Source: Roseicyclus salinarum (GTDB lineage: Bacteria; Pseudomonadota; Alphaproteobacteria; Rhodobacterales; Rhodobacteraceae). From it: a DNA stretch of 64,000 bases. The stretch covers positions 124,001-188,000 of the forward strand of contig NZ_JARRSA010000003.1 of NCBI RefSeq assembly GCF_029624655.1, read 5' to 3'. The notes beneath the pieces were generated by a model that was not told where the DNA came from, searched no databases, and was given only the letters and a program-made list of their open reading frames with translations. The position numbers were made by a program, and so were the translations under genes. Shown piece after piece: positions 10,211 to 18,953 of the stretch (within the stretch, counting starts at the first letter, position 1; each line of letters opens with the position of its first letter).

Positions 10211-11002
10211 GACGGGCAATATCGGCGTCCGCGCGGGCGCTGTCCAGCGGTCAGCGCGTGAACGGCGCGTGTCGCATCCTGACCGGAAGTGGTCGCCAAG
10301 CGTGTATTGCCAGGGCGACGTTCCCGCCTAGGTCTTGCGGAAGTACGGTAACGAGCATGTGAGTACGGGCCGCACCGTCAGTCCCGCGCAGGCACGCCCG
10401 GCGTCGTCTGCCGCGGATAGGCGGTGCGGTTCATGTGCACCGCGGGTCCCGGTCCTGGTCCTGGTCGCGAGGGCGACTTCAGACCATTCGGCGCGCGGCG
10501 ACCATGCGGATCGCGCGCTTCAGATCGTGCGCGGCGCCCGCCATCGAGCCGAAGACCATCGTTTCAAAGCGCGTGTCGCCCACCTGCATCAGGGCGCAGT
10601 TCATGTGGCCCGGCACGGTCCGCGCGGCGTGGCCGGTGACGAAGATGCCCGGCCGGAGGTTGATCGGCACGAGCCGCGCGAGCACCGCCGCCGCAAGGCG
10701 GCCCCCGGCAACGGACCGGCCCGCGCGTTCAGCACGAAGCACTGGTCGATGCCGGTGCAGACCGCGCGGACCGGACCTGCCTTCAGCAAGCGCCCCGGCG
10801 CGGGGAAGGGGACGCCCGCCCAATGCGCAAGCGCGTCCGAGGCCCTGGGCCAGCACATGCAGGCGGGAATGGCGCATTGCGGTCCCCTTGGAACCGTCGG
10901 CGGCGGAGTGGCCGCCGCGCTCGCGCCTTTATCGGACCTCTGGCCCCGGTCCGAGAGCCTGTCCGCGACAACGCATCGCCGCGGGGCACCGCATCCGCGC
11001 GA
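10211..11002. other. 792-base gap with remnants of a frame-split reading frame
   Basis: No complete gene is recognised between dnaG and the tad genes. On the reverse strand, two frames with coding-like composition abut: one contains AVCTGIDQCFVLN (about 10715-10780) and the other continues with PINLRPGIFVTGHAARTV and GDTRFETMVFGSMAGAA to a stop at 10479. Joined by a shift near 10700-10715, they would form one protein of about 130 residues or more, so this may be a decayed or mis-sequenced gene of unknown family. The part next to dnaG (10211-10450) shows nothing clear. Confidence 0.4.
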
Positions 11003-11554
11003 TCAGCTTGCGGGCGGCGTGCCTGTCGCGCTGAACGGCACCTGCCCTGCGTAGCGCGGCCGGACGAAGGTGAAGTTGTTGAAATCCGTCACCGTCAGGC
11101 CGACGTTGAACGGCATCTCGTAGTCCACGAAGGTCTCCACCAGGATGATCCGCTCGCCGTTCGGCATGTTGGGCAGGCGATCCTGGATGGCGGGGATGTT
11201 GCTGTCGAAGATGCGCGCGGCCCCGTTCACGCCGTGCGACCATTCGACCGTGAAGGCGTCGTTGATCCGGGCGACCTGGCTGACCCGCATCTCGATGTTG
11301 CCCGCGCCGCGGACGATGCTCTGGGCGACGTTGGCCATGCCGGAGATGTCGTGGCCATACACGGTGTCGGTCTGCCGTGAGATCATGTCGGCGACCATGT
11401 AGGTCGTCTTCACCGAGGTGTTGTAGACGCGGTAGGCGTCGAAGAAGATGAAGCTCGCGACGAAGGCCCATATCAGCAGCGGGGTGATGATCACCGTCTC
11501 GAGGGCGACGGCGGCGCGCGTGTCGCCGAGGAAGTTGCGCAGTCGTGCGGTCAT
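11003..11554 (-). CDS. TadE/TadG-type pilus assembly protein
   Basis: A 183-residue minor-pilin-like protein. It begins with a short cytoplasmic leader (FLGDTRAAVALETVIITPLL), where the Glu near residue 19 opens a single hydrophobic segment of the TadE type, followed by an extracytoplasmic domain without cysteines. TadE-like pseudopilins belong to the Tad (Flp) type IV pilus secretion machinery. It is the last of three genes in the same direction, 13 bases behind the next TadE-like gene, and has a GGGAG ribosome site. The ATPase and platform genes (tadA-C) and the Flp pilin are not in the window. Confidence 0.8.
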   Translation of the reverse strand: MTARLRNFLGDTRAAVALETVIITPLLIWAFVASFIFFDAYRVYNTSVKTTYMVADMISRQTDTVYGHDISGMANVAQSIVRGAGNIEMRVSQVARINDAFTVEWSHGVNGAARIFDSNIPAIQDRLPNMPNGERIILVETFVDYEMPFNVGLTVTDFNNFTFVRPRYAGQVPFSATGTPPAS

Positions 11555-11567
11555 GTGGCCGTCTCCC

Positions 11568-12110
11568 TCAGGTGTCGTCCGGCTCGTTCACGAAGACGGA
11601 GCCCGCCATCATGTGAAGGCCGCCGGAATCGTCGCGCGTCAGGTTCAGTCCGTATCCCGAGAACGGGAAGATGCGGTCCACGATCATGCAGGCGCGCACC
11701 AGCATCAGGTCGTTGTCCGCCCCCACGGTGAACTGGTTCTGAGGCGTGGCCGAGGCGTCCGCCCGCTCGATGCACAGGTCCTGGTTGCCCGGCACCGTGT
11801 AGGTGAGACGGTCGACGCGCTGCAGGTCGATGGTCAGCAGGTTCGCGCAGTCGGGCAGCATGGAGGTGTTGTCGCAGATCGCCGTCCGGATATCGGCCGC
11901 GCTGACGGTGAGGCCGTTGGCCAGGCGCAGGATGCGCACCGCCTGGTCCAGTGTCCGCTCGAGCATGACCTGCCGCGTCATGATCATGGCGGTCTCGAAG
12001 GCGCCGATGAACAGGATCATGATCACCGGGAAGGTGATGACGAACTCCATCGTCGCGGTGGCGTCCTCGCGGCGGACGAAGTCGCGGATATGGTGCGTGA
12101 GGTTGCGCAT
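11568..12110 (-). CDS. TadE family pilus assembly protein
   Basis: A 180-residue protein with a charged leader (RDFVRREDATATMEFVITF), the conserved Glu five residues or less before a hydrophobic segment (PVIMILFIGAFETAMI), and a periplasmic domain with four cysteines that could pair in disulfides. This is the TadE pseudopilin layout. It starts five bases before the stop of the VWA protein gene is cleared, so the two are tightly coupled. No strong ribosome site precedes its ATG, consistent with re-initiation after the upstream stop. Confidence 0.8.
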   Translation of the reverse strand: MRNLTHHIRDFVRREDATATMEFVITFPVIMILFIGAFETAMIMTRQVMLERTLDQAVRILRLANGLTVSAADIRTAICDNTSMLPDCANLLTIDLQRVDRLTYTVPGNQDLCIERADASATPQNQFTVGADNDLMLVRACMIVDRIFPFSGYGLNLTRDDSGGLHMMAGSVFVNEPDDT

Positions 12111-12114
12111 CGGA

Positions 12115-13638
12115 TTACTGGATCAGCCGCAGCTGGTTGATGGCGCCCGCGATCGACTGGAACGCCGCGTCAAGCTCGGAGCCGCGCACGTCGTAGTAAT
12201 GCGCGGGCGACGAGGCGCAGTTGCGCATCTCGGTCTCGCCGTTGCTGCCGGCGTCGAAGGCGATGGTGAAGACGATGATGTCGTTGGCCCGTGCCGTGTC
12301 GCAGGCCGCATAGAAGTTCTGAAGGTTCTGGTTGCGGTAGGAGCTGGTGGTGCGGCACCCCTGTCCGTTGCAGTCGCCCGAGCTGCTCTGATGCGCCAGT
12401 TCCTCGGTGTGGTTGAGGAAGATGTCGCCGGTGTCCGTGGCACTGATCGGCGCCTGCGTCCGGTCGATGAAGTTCGGACGGATCTGGTCGGTGATGTTGC
12501 CGTCGGTCATCAGGACGACGACCTTGAGCGTCTCGGGATCGTCGTAGGTCGCGGGGCGGTCGTTGAACTCGGCGGGCACGATGCCGGCCGACGAAAGCTG
12601 CTGCACCGCCCAGTTGCTGCCGGGATCGAGCAGCCACATCCCCCAGAGCATCCCGTAATGGGTGCCGGTGCCGTCGTGCAGGCGCATCCTGTCGATGTAG
12701 TTGTGCAGGACCGTCTCGCTGTTGGACAGGTAGTAGATGGCCGAGGAGTTCTCGCCCACGCTGCTGTCGCCTTCCAGCGGGCACCAGCCCCAGTCCATCG
12801 TGGGGTTGTCTATGGCCCAGTTGTGGAAATGCGGAACCTGCGCGAAACTTCCGCCCTGCGGAATGGCGGGCGACGAGAAGTCGGAGGTGTCGAGTTCGAT
12901 GCAGCTGGAGCGCGGGTGGTCGCGCAGCTCGGTGACGGTGTTTCCGTCAGCGTCCTGGTATTCGACATACATGCGCGTGCCGCCGGCGCTGTTGAAGATC
13001 GCGCTGCCGGGGTTCACCTGCCCCGCGTAGGGAACGATGGAGATTGTCGTCGTCTCGAAACGGTCGCCCTCGAGCACGCGGGTCACGAAGCTGCGCGCGG
13101 CCGGGCGCAGGCGGTCGATGCGCGGCATCCCGTCCTCGTCGTTGAAGCGCATCGAGCCCGACACGTCGAGCACGAGCGAGACCTCGACGTTGGGAATGAT
13201 CTCCTCGGCTGCGCCCTCGGCCGGCGATGTCAGCACGCGCACGCCGAACATGTGCATGAACAGCGTGTTGATCTCGAGCTCGGCATAGGCGTTCACGCGG
13301 CGGTAGTTCACGCCCTGATCGACATTGACGTTGAGACGGTAGTTCTGCAGGCCGGAGACGTCGAAGTAGTTCTCGACGACATCGACGGGGTTCAGCGGCT
13401 GCGTCACCGAGGCGGCGGCGAGCACGGCGCGGTCGAGCGTGTATTGCAGCTGCGCGCGCTGCGTCTCGTAGCGCATGATGTCGACCGCGATGCCGCCGAC
13501 GGCGACCATCAGCACGAAGATGAGCAGTGCGAATGTGGTGATCGTGCCGTCTTCGCGGTGGACGAAGCTTTTCATGAGGTTCGGTCCGCGCAGGACCCTG
13601 GGGAATCGGTTGCCGATGTTGAACGCGTCCAGGCGCAT
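12115..13638 (-). CDS. TadG-like pilus protein with von Willebrand factor A domain
   Basis: A 507-residue protein with an N-terminal TadG/Flp-like membrane anchor (EDGTITTFALLIFVLMVAVG at about 29-48) and a large extracytoplasmic VWA domain. The metal-ion-dependent adhesion motif DVSGS is at about residues 158-162 and a second motif VVLMTDGNI lies about 215 residues later; a long Asp/Ser/Cys-containing insert separates them. TadG proteins are anchored next to the Tad pilus and help adherence and assembly. A GGAGG ribosome site precedes the ATG at 13638. It is first in a three-gene unit with two TadE-like genes. Confidence 0.85.
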   Translation of the reverse strand: MRLDAFNIGNRFPRVLRGPNLMKSFVHREDGTITTFALLIFVLMVAVGGIAVDIMRYETQRAQLQYTLDRAVLAAASVTQPLNPVDVVENYFDVSGLQNYRLNVNVDQGVNYRRVNAYAELEINTLFMHMFGVRVLTSPAEGAAEEIIPNVEVSLVLDVSGSMRFNDEDGMPRIDRLRPAARSFVTRVLEGDRFETTTISIVPYAGQVNPGSAIFNSAGGTRMYVEYQDADGNTVTELRDHPRSSCIELDTSDFSSPAIPQGGSFAQVPHFHNWAIDNPTMDWGWCPLEGDSSVGENSSAIYYLSNSETVLHNYIDRMRLHDGTGTHYGMLWGMWLLDPGSNWAVQQLSSAGIVPAEFNDRPATYDDPETLKVVVLMTDGNITDQIRPNFIDRTQAPISATDTGDIFLNHTEELAHQSSSGDCNGQGCRTTSSYRNQNLQNFYAACDTARANDIIVFTIAFDAGSNGETEMRNCASSPAHYYDVRGSELDAAFQSIAGAINQLRLIQ

Positions 13639-13914
13639 CGCGCCCTCCTGTTTACTGCCGGGGTGCTACAAAGACCGCACCGCTGGAGCCGCGACTGTCC
13701 GATGGAACCGCGGCAAAATTTTGTCCGCGCCGGGCTTGAAAATGGGTCCTTCGCGGCGGATTGCGGGCCGTCCCCGCAGGCGGGTTCCGGGCGAAAAGGC
13801 GGAATTTCGGGTTGTGTCCCGCGCCATGCTCGTGCGTTTCATGGGGCAAGGCCCGGCAGCGCCGCCCCGAGGGCGGGTTCAGGCAGGTACGGGCGGGAAC
13901 GGGAGGAGGGACCC

Positions 13915-15348
13915 ATGTCCATGCCGACGAACGAGCCGAGCTTCCGGCAGTCAGTCGATCTGATGTTCAACCGCGCCGCGGCGCTTCTGGACCTGCCGCC
14001 GGGGCTGGAGGAGAAGATCCGCGTCTGCAACGCCACCTATACCGTGCGCTTCGGCGTGCGCCTCAGGGGCGAGATTCGGACCTTCACCGGCTACCGGTCC
14101 GTTCACTCCGAGCACATGGAGCCGGTCAAGGGCGGCATCCGCTACGCGCCCACCGTCAACCAGGACGAGGTCGAGGCGCTGGCGGCCCTGATGACCTACA
14201 AGTGCGCCCTGGTCGAAACGCCCTTCGGCGGCTCCAAGGGCGGGCTGTGCATCGACCCGCGCCACTACGAGCCGGACGAGATCGAGAAGATCACCCGCCG
14301 CTTCGCCTACGAGCTGATCAAGCGCGACATGATCAACCCGGCCCAGAACGTGCCCGCGCCCGACATGGGCACCAGCGAGCGCGAGATGGCCGTCATCGCC
14401 GACCAGTACAACCGGATGAACACCACCGACATCAATGCGCGCGCCTGCGTGACCGGCAAGCCGATCCACGCCGGCGGCATCCAGGGCCGGGTCGAGGCGA
14501 CGGGCCGCGGCGTTCAATACGCCCTGCAGGAGTTCTTCCGCCACCCCGAGGACGTGAAGCGCGCGGGCCTTTCGGGCAGCCTGGACGGCAAGCGCGTGAT
14601 CGTCCAGGGGCTCGGCAACGTGGGCTACCATGCCGCGCTGTTCCTCAGCCAGGAGGACGGATGCAGGATCACCCATGTCATCGAGCGCGACGGCGCCATC
14701 GAGAACTCCGACGGCATCGACATTCCCGCGCTGCGAGACTGGATCACCCGCCACGGCGGATTGAAGGACTTTCCCTTCGGCACCTACCACGCGGAGGGCC
14801 AGAGGGTTCTGGAGGCCGACTGCGACATCCTCATCCCGGCCGCGCTGGAGGGCGTCATCAACATGCACAACGCCGCCGCGATCCAGGCGCCGCTGATCAT
14901 CGAGGCCGCCAACGGCCCGATCACCGCCGGGGCCGACGAGGTCCTCAGCCACCGCGGCAAGGTCATCATCCCCGATCTCTACGCGAACGCGGGCGGCGTC
15001 ACGGTGTCCTATTTCGAATGGGTCAAGAACCTCAGCCACATCCGCTTCGGCCGGATGCAGCGCCGCCAGGAGGAATCGCGCCACCAGCTCATCGTCAACG
15101 AACTGGAGCGGCTTTCGGCGGATACCGGGATCGGCTGGCAGCTGACGCCGGACTTCAAGGAGAAGTACCTGAAGGGCGCGGGCGAGCTGGAGCTGGTGCG
15201 CTCGGGTCTCGACGACACCATGCGCGGCGCCTACCAGTCGATGCGCGAGATCTGGTGGGAACGCGACGACGTGAAGGACCTGCGGACCGCCGGGTTCCTC
15301 GTTGCCATCGAGCGTGTCGCCAAGGGCTACCAGGAAAAGGGGATCTAG
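13915..15348 (+). CDS. Glutamate dehydrogenase family enzyme (Glu/Leu/Phe/Val dehydrogenase)
   Basis: A 477-residue amino-acid dehydrogenase. Substrate-binding and catalytic lysines are in PVKGGIRYAP and TPFGGSKGG; PAPDMGTSEREMAV and the NAD(P)-binding turn VQGLGNVGYHAA follow. It catalyses reversible oxidative deamination, most probably of glutamate to 2-oxoglutarate and ammonia. The length is slightly above the common 410-450 because of a C-terminal helical extension. The start at 13915 has a GGGAGGAGGG ribosome site four bases upstream; a second ATG two codons on is possible. The 276-base gap upstream is shared with the divergent tad genes. Confidence 0.9.
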   Translation: MSMPTNEPSFRQSVDLMFNRAAALLDLPPGLEEKIRVCNATYTVRFGVRLRGEIRTFTGYRSVHSEHMEPVKGGIRYAPTVNQDEVEALAALMTYKCALVETPFGGSKGGLCIDPRHYEPDEIEKITRRFAYELIKRDMINPAQNVPAPDMGTSEREMAVIADQYNRMNTTDINARACVTGKPIHAGGIQGRVEATGRGVQYALQEFFRHPEDVKRAGLSGSLDGKRVIVQGLGNVGYHAALFLSQEDGCRITHVIERDGAIENSDGIDIPALRDWITRHGGLKDFPFGTYHAEGQRVLEADCDILIPAALEGVINMHNAAAIQAPLIIEAANGPITAGADEVLSHRGKVIIPDLYANAGGVTVSYFEWVKNLSHIRFGRMQRRQEESRHQLIVNELERLSADTGIGWQLTPDFKEKYLKGAGELELVRSGLDDTMRGAYQSMREIWWERDDVKDLRTAGFLVAIERVAKGYQEKGI

Positions 15349-15854
15349 CGGCCGCCCCCCTCGCGTTCGGCCAGCATCACCTTGATCAGTTCCGCCACCG
15401 CCTTGCCTTCGCCGCGTGCGGTGGCGCCGCCGACCGCGACGCGGCGTCCCGCACGCCACCACAGGCCGGGGGCGTAGGCGCGGCCCGCGGGCTCCTTCAG
15501 GTGCACGAGGAACCCCGCCGCGGGCTTGAAGGCGAAGGCGCTGTTGTCCACGCGGTCAACGTTGTCGATGGCGCAGAGCTGCCGTCCGCCTTCCTCGCGC
15601 AGCTCGCGCCGCGTGAGCTGGAGGACCACGCCCGTCGCCTGCCAGACGCGCCACGACCACCACAGGCTGAGGGCGCCCAGAAGCACGAGAAAGGCAAGCC
15701 ACACGAGGTCGGCCGGCGGATGGGCGGCGGCGAGGTAGACGAGGATCAGGCCGAGGATGCCGGTCACGCCCGCCGCGAAGACCCGGCGCGCGGGCTTCGG
15801 CGTGATGCTCACGAGAACTTCGTCCGGATCGGTCTTGCGGTTGCGGTTCGCCAT
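15345..15854 (-). CDS. Conserved membrane protein of unknown function
   Basis: A 169-residue protein with two predicted membrane segments (AAGVTGILGLILVYLAA and LVWLAFLVLLGALSLWW) near the N-terminus and a soluble C-terminal half that resembles a PH-like or photosystem-assembly-type beta domain (GVVLQLTRRELRE). I do not assign a family. It is convergent with the glutamate dehydrogenase gene and the two stop codons overlap (15345-15348). It is divergent from the pirin gene. Confidence 0.6.
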   Translation of the reverse strand: MANRNRKTDPDEVLVSITPKPARRVFAAGVTGILGLILVYLAAAHPPADLVWLAFLVLLGALSLWWSWRVWQATGVVLQLTRRELREEGGRQLCAIDNVDRVDNSAFAFKPAAGFLVHLKEPAGRAYAPGLWWRAGRRVAVGGATARGEGKAVAELIKVMLAEREGGGR

Positions 15855-16014
15855 GCGCCGCCCCTTAGCCTGTCCCGCGCGGCTTGACGAGGGGCAAGGC
15901 GCCGATCCCTCCACCGCCGCACAGGTCCGGTTCGCCGGTGCCGGATTGCCGCGCGGCGCGCGACCGCCTATCTGCGTCGCATCGCATATCATCGCCGCAT
16001 CCGGGAGGCGCGCC

Positions 16015-16926
16015 ATGTCCATCAGACCGATCCTCGAGACCCGCCGCGCGCAGCCGACGATGGAGGGCGCGGGCGTCCACCTGCACCGCGCCTTCGGCTT
16101 CCAGGACCCGACCGAGCTGGACCCCTTCCTCCTGTTCGACGATTTCCGCAACGATGACCCGTCGCGCTACCGCCAGGGGTTCCCGTGGCACCCGCATCGC
16201 GGCATCGAGACGATCACCTACGTCCTGGAAGGCACGGTCGAGCATTCCGACAGCCTCGGCAACACCGGGCGGCTCGGGGCTGGATCGGTCCAGTGGATGA
16301 CGGCGGGCTCGGGCATCCTCCACCAGGAGATGCCTCTGGGCAACGCGAAGGGGCAGATGCACGGCTTCCAGCTGTGGGGCAACCTGCCCGGCGCGATGAA
16401 GATGACCGCGCCGCGATACCAGGACATCCAGGGCGCCGAGATCCCCGAGGTGACGGACGACGACGGCACCCATGTGCGCGTCATCACCGGCGAGTTCTGG
16501 GGCAAGCGCGGCCCGGTGGACGGGATCGCGGCCGATCCGCAATACCTCGACGTCACCGTGCCCGCGGGCGTGCGCAAGACCTTCCGCATCGATACCTACC
16601 GCCGCGCCTTCGCCTATGTCTTCCAGGGGGCGGGGGTGTTTTCGGACGCCTCGGCGCCGTCGGGCGTGCTGCTCGAGAAGGAGGTGATGGGCCGCGAGGT
16701 GAACATCCGCGACCTCTCGGGCGACCGGACGCTGGTCCGCTTCGGCACGGGCGACGAGGTGACGGTGCAGGCGGGCCCCGAAGGCGTGCGCTTCCTCCTG
16801 ATCTCGGGCGCGCCGATCGAGGAGCCCGTGGCGTGGCACGGCCCCATCGTGATGAACACGCAGGCCGAGCTGCAGCAGGCGATGCGCGACCTGCGCAACG
16901 GCACGTTCATCCAGCCGGCGCATTGA
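16015..16926 (+). CDS. Pirin family protein
   Basis: A 303-residue bicupin protein. The N-terminal cupin carries the pirin metal motif HPHRGIETITYVLEG at about residues 60-74, followed by GSVQWMTAGSGILHQEMP, which holds the remaining His and Glu ligands; the second cupin follows. Pirins bind Fe(II); some have quercetin dioxygenase activity and others act as regulators, and the sequence does not decide between these. A GGGAGG ribosome site lies upstream of ATG 16015. The esterase gene follows 48 bases later on the same strand. Confidence 0.88.
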   Translation: MSIRPILETRRAQPTMEGAGVHLHRAFGFQDPTELDPFLLFDDFRNDDPSRYRQGFPWHPHRGIETITYVLEGTVEHSDSLGNTGRLGAGSVQWMTAGSGILHQEMPLGNAKGQMHGFQLWGNLPGAMKMTAPRYQDIQGAEIPEVTDDDGTHVRVITGEFWGKRGPVDGIAADPQYLDVTVPAGVRKTFRIDTYRRAFAYVFQGAGVFSDASAPSGVLLEKEVMGREVNIRDLSGDRTLVRFGTGDEVTVQAGPEGVRFLLISGAPIEEPVAWHGPIVMNTQAELQQAMRDLRNGTFIQPAH

Positions 16927-16974
16927 TAGCGGCGGCTCTGGCCCCGCGCGCGCGGGGCCGCTAGAAGGCGTGCC

Positions 16975-17733
16975 ATGCTGAACACCGTCATCCACGGCGC
17001 CGACGGGGCGCTGCCGCCGCTGCTGATCGCCCATGGTCTTTTCGGGTCGGCCCGGAACTGGGGCGTGATCGCGCGGCGTCTCGCCGAGGGCCGCAAGGTC
17101 ATCGCGGTCGACATGCGTAACCACGGCGACAGCCCGTGGTCGGACCGCCACCGCTATCCCGACCTCGCTGCCGACCTCGCCGAGGTGATCGCGGCGCATG
17201 GCGGACGCGCCGATGTGGTGGGCCACTCGATGGGCGGCAAGGCCGCGATGGCGCTGGCGCTGGCGCATCCGCAGACGGTCCGCCGCCTCGTCGTGGCCGA
17301 CATCGCACCGGTCGCCTACGGCCATTCCCAGCAGCCCATGATCGACGCGATGCGCGCGGTCGACCTCGGCGCGGTCCACTCCCGCAGGGACGCCGACGCG
17401 CAGCTTGCGGCCCTCGTGCCAGAGGAGGGGGTGCGCGCCTTCCTGCTGCAATCGCTCGACGTGGCGGGCAAGCGCTGGCGGCTTAACCTCGACGCGCTGT
17501 CGGCCGAGATGCCCGCGATCGTCGGCTGGCCCGACATCGCCGGCACGTTCGAGGGGCCCGCGCTGTTCCTGTCGGGCGCGGCATCCGACTATGTCAGGCC
17601 CCAGGACCGCGAGGCGATCAAGGCGCTGTTTCCCGGCGCGAGGTTCGCGAAGATCCCCGGCGCGGGCCATTGGCTTCATGCCGAGAAACCGCGGGAATTC
17701 GAGGCGACGCTGCGCGCCTTCCTCGGTCCCTGA
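16975..17733 (+). CDS. Alpha/beta fold hydrolase (YbfF-type esterase)
   Basis: A 252-residue soluble hydrolase with oxyanion segment HGLFGSARNWG, nucleophile elbow GHSMGGKAAM near residue 82, and a C-terminal catalytic His in GAGHWLHAE. This arrangement matches the YbfF/ABHD11-like esterases, which hydrolyse short-chain acyl esters or thioesters. No signal peptide is present. It is read with the pirin gene and probably cotranscribed. Confidence 0.85.
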   Translation: MLNTVIHGADGALPPLLIAHGLFGSARNWGVIARRLAEGRKVIAVDMRNHGDSPWSDRHRYPDLAADLAEVIAAHGGRADVVGHSMGGKAAMALALAHPQTVRRLVVADIAPVAYGHSQQPMIDAMRAVDLGAVHSRRDADAQLAALVPEEGVRAFLLQSLDVAGKRWRLNLDALSAEMPAIVGWPDIAGTFEGPALFLSGAASDYVRPQDREAIKALFPGARFAKIPGAGHWLHAEKPREFEATLRAFLGP

Positions 17734-17803
17734 GCCGGCGGCCCTCCTGCGCCCCCCGCAGCGGCGCGGCCCGGTCCGGGTGCGCCGACCCGCCCAGGAT
17801 GTG

Positions 17804-17821
17804 GCATCTTTGCCAAGATGC
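17804..17821. repeat. Perfect 7-4-7 inverted repeat
   Basis: GCATCTT, spacer TGCC, AAGATGC. It lies 70 bases behind the esterase stop. Its core TTTGCCAAGATG resembles the sequence TTTTGCAAGGATGAAG at 61898-61913, also in a gap behind a gene. Confidence 0.4.
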
Positions 17822-17921
17822 GGCAGCGGCCGGTTGCATTTTACGCAATATCTGGTTGTCCGCCCCATGTCTGGCGGTGTATCCGGGCCTTGGTGCTAGG
17901 ACGCGGATGCATCGACTGACG

Positions 17922-17953
17922 AACGGGGTTCCGGCCATGCCGGGCCCCGTTTT
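17922..17953 (+). terminator. Rho-independent terminator candidate
   Basis: A 7-bp outer stem AACGGGG/CCCCGTT, an inner CCGG/CCGG stem and a short loop, ending in TTTT. It reads on the + strand. It is about 190 bases from the end of the esterase gene and so might terminate that transcript or a short non-coding RNA. Confidence 0.5.
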
Positions 17954-18618
17954 CCGTTCTCGGGTGTCGATGGTCGTGCCTGCATGCCCGGCGGAGGGCA
18001 TCCGCGACAGCAGGCATTCGCGGCGGGCGACGCCGAAACGGGAAAAGGCGCCAGGTGCTTGGACGCGGTCCTTGCATCGCCTGACGCCTTCCCGAACTGT
18101 CGCTGACGGATGCAGGATCCGTGCCGCCCAGCCCGTAGGAGCCACCACCTCGCGGCGGAAACCCCCCGACCCTTCGACCGTCGCCAGTCTCGGGCCGTCC
18201 GATTCGCCCTTTTTCGGTTCGGCACGGCGCGCAGACCCTGAAGCCCCGCCTTCGTCCCTGACCGATCCTCGGGCCCGTTCGGTTCGGTCCGGGTCAGACC
18301 CGTTCCGTCCCGCCGATCGCCCCCGGAAGGCCTCTCGAACCCCGCGACCTGTCCGAAAACCGTCGCGGTAAGAAGACATTCGCCAGTGCGGCCGCCCACG
18401 GCAAGCGCGGAGCAGTGCAGCATGAAACTTTCCTGTGCATGGAACGGGGGGCAACCATGTGAGCGACCGCTTGGCGCACCGCTTTTGTGACGCCCGGCCA
18501 GAGCCTTGGCGCTCCGGTGGATAAGCCCCTGTTCAGGCGACGTTTTTCTGCGCCTGCAAAGGGCGCGCGAGGGGTCCGGCACCCTTCGCGCCCCGAATCG
18601 GTGGCCGCGACGGACCTG

Positions 18619-18870
18619 TCAGACCTCGGGCTCGCCGGGGCGGGGCGTCCTGTCCGTCCGCTCGACGCGCGTCTCGTCCCAGTTCGGGTCGTTCTTCTTG
18701 GTCATCCGCGAGATCGCGTAGGCCGCCGGCCAGCCGAGACCGAAGCCGATGACGGCCGCCACGAAGATCGTGACCCATCCGTAATAGCCGAGCGTGAAGG
18801 CGATGATGACGATCGTGCCGGTCAGAACTGCGCCGGTCATGAGCGTAAGAAGATTGCTGAGACGGTCCAT
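18619..18870 (-). CDS. Small membrane protein, two transmembrane segments
   Basis: An 83-residue protein with two hydrophobic segments (LTLMTGAVLTGTIVIIAFTL and VTIFVAAVIGFGLGWPAAYA) and a charged C-terminal tail rich in Asp, Arg and Thr. The ribosome site AAAGGAGG is ideal and sits five bases before the ATG, which supports real expression. No family is assigned. It lies downstream of lepA on no shared promoter that can be shown: lepA ends 83 bases upstream in the same direction. Confidence 0.65.
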   Translation of the reverse strand: MDRLSNLLTLMTGAVLTGTIVIIAFTLGYYGWVTIFVAAVIGFGLGWPAAYAISRMTKKNDPNWDETRVERTDRTPRPGEPEV

Positions 18871-18953
18871 CGTGTCCTCCTTTGACAGGACAACGTGGAG
18901 CGGTCGGGCAGGGTTCCGCCGCGCGCGGGGGGCGGAGGGCGTGCGGCCGCCCC

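Larger units (their letters stand above)
17734..18618. other. 885-base gap without a recognisable gene
   Basis: Open frames here are rich in Arg/Pro/Ser and show no family motif, and no frame has the codon pattern of the neighbours. What can be seen: a perfect dyad at 17804-17821 and a hairpin terminator at 17922-17953. Between 17954 and 18618 I see nothing I can support. A small RNA ending at the terminator is possible. Confidence 0.5.

Noticed and set aside
10479-10877. A remnant of a LuxI-type autoinducer synthase
   Set aside because: A few residues (W-P-R-A then A-G-P-V-x-A-V-x-T-G-I-D-Q) recall the C-terminus of these enzymes, but the N-terminal catalytic motifs are absent and no luxR gene is near.
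17896-18582. A 228-codon reverse frame in the large gap
   Set aside because: The composition is random-like (Arg, Pro, Gly, Ser), there is no ribosome site or family motif, and competing frames are just as long.
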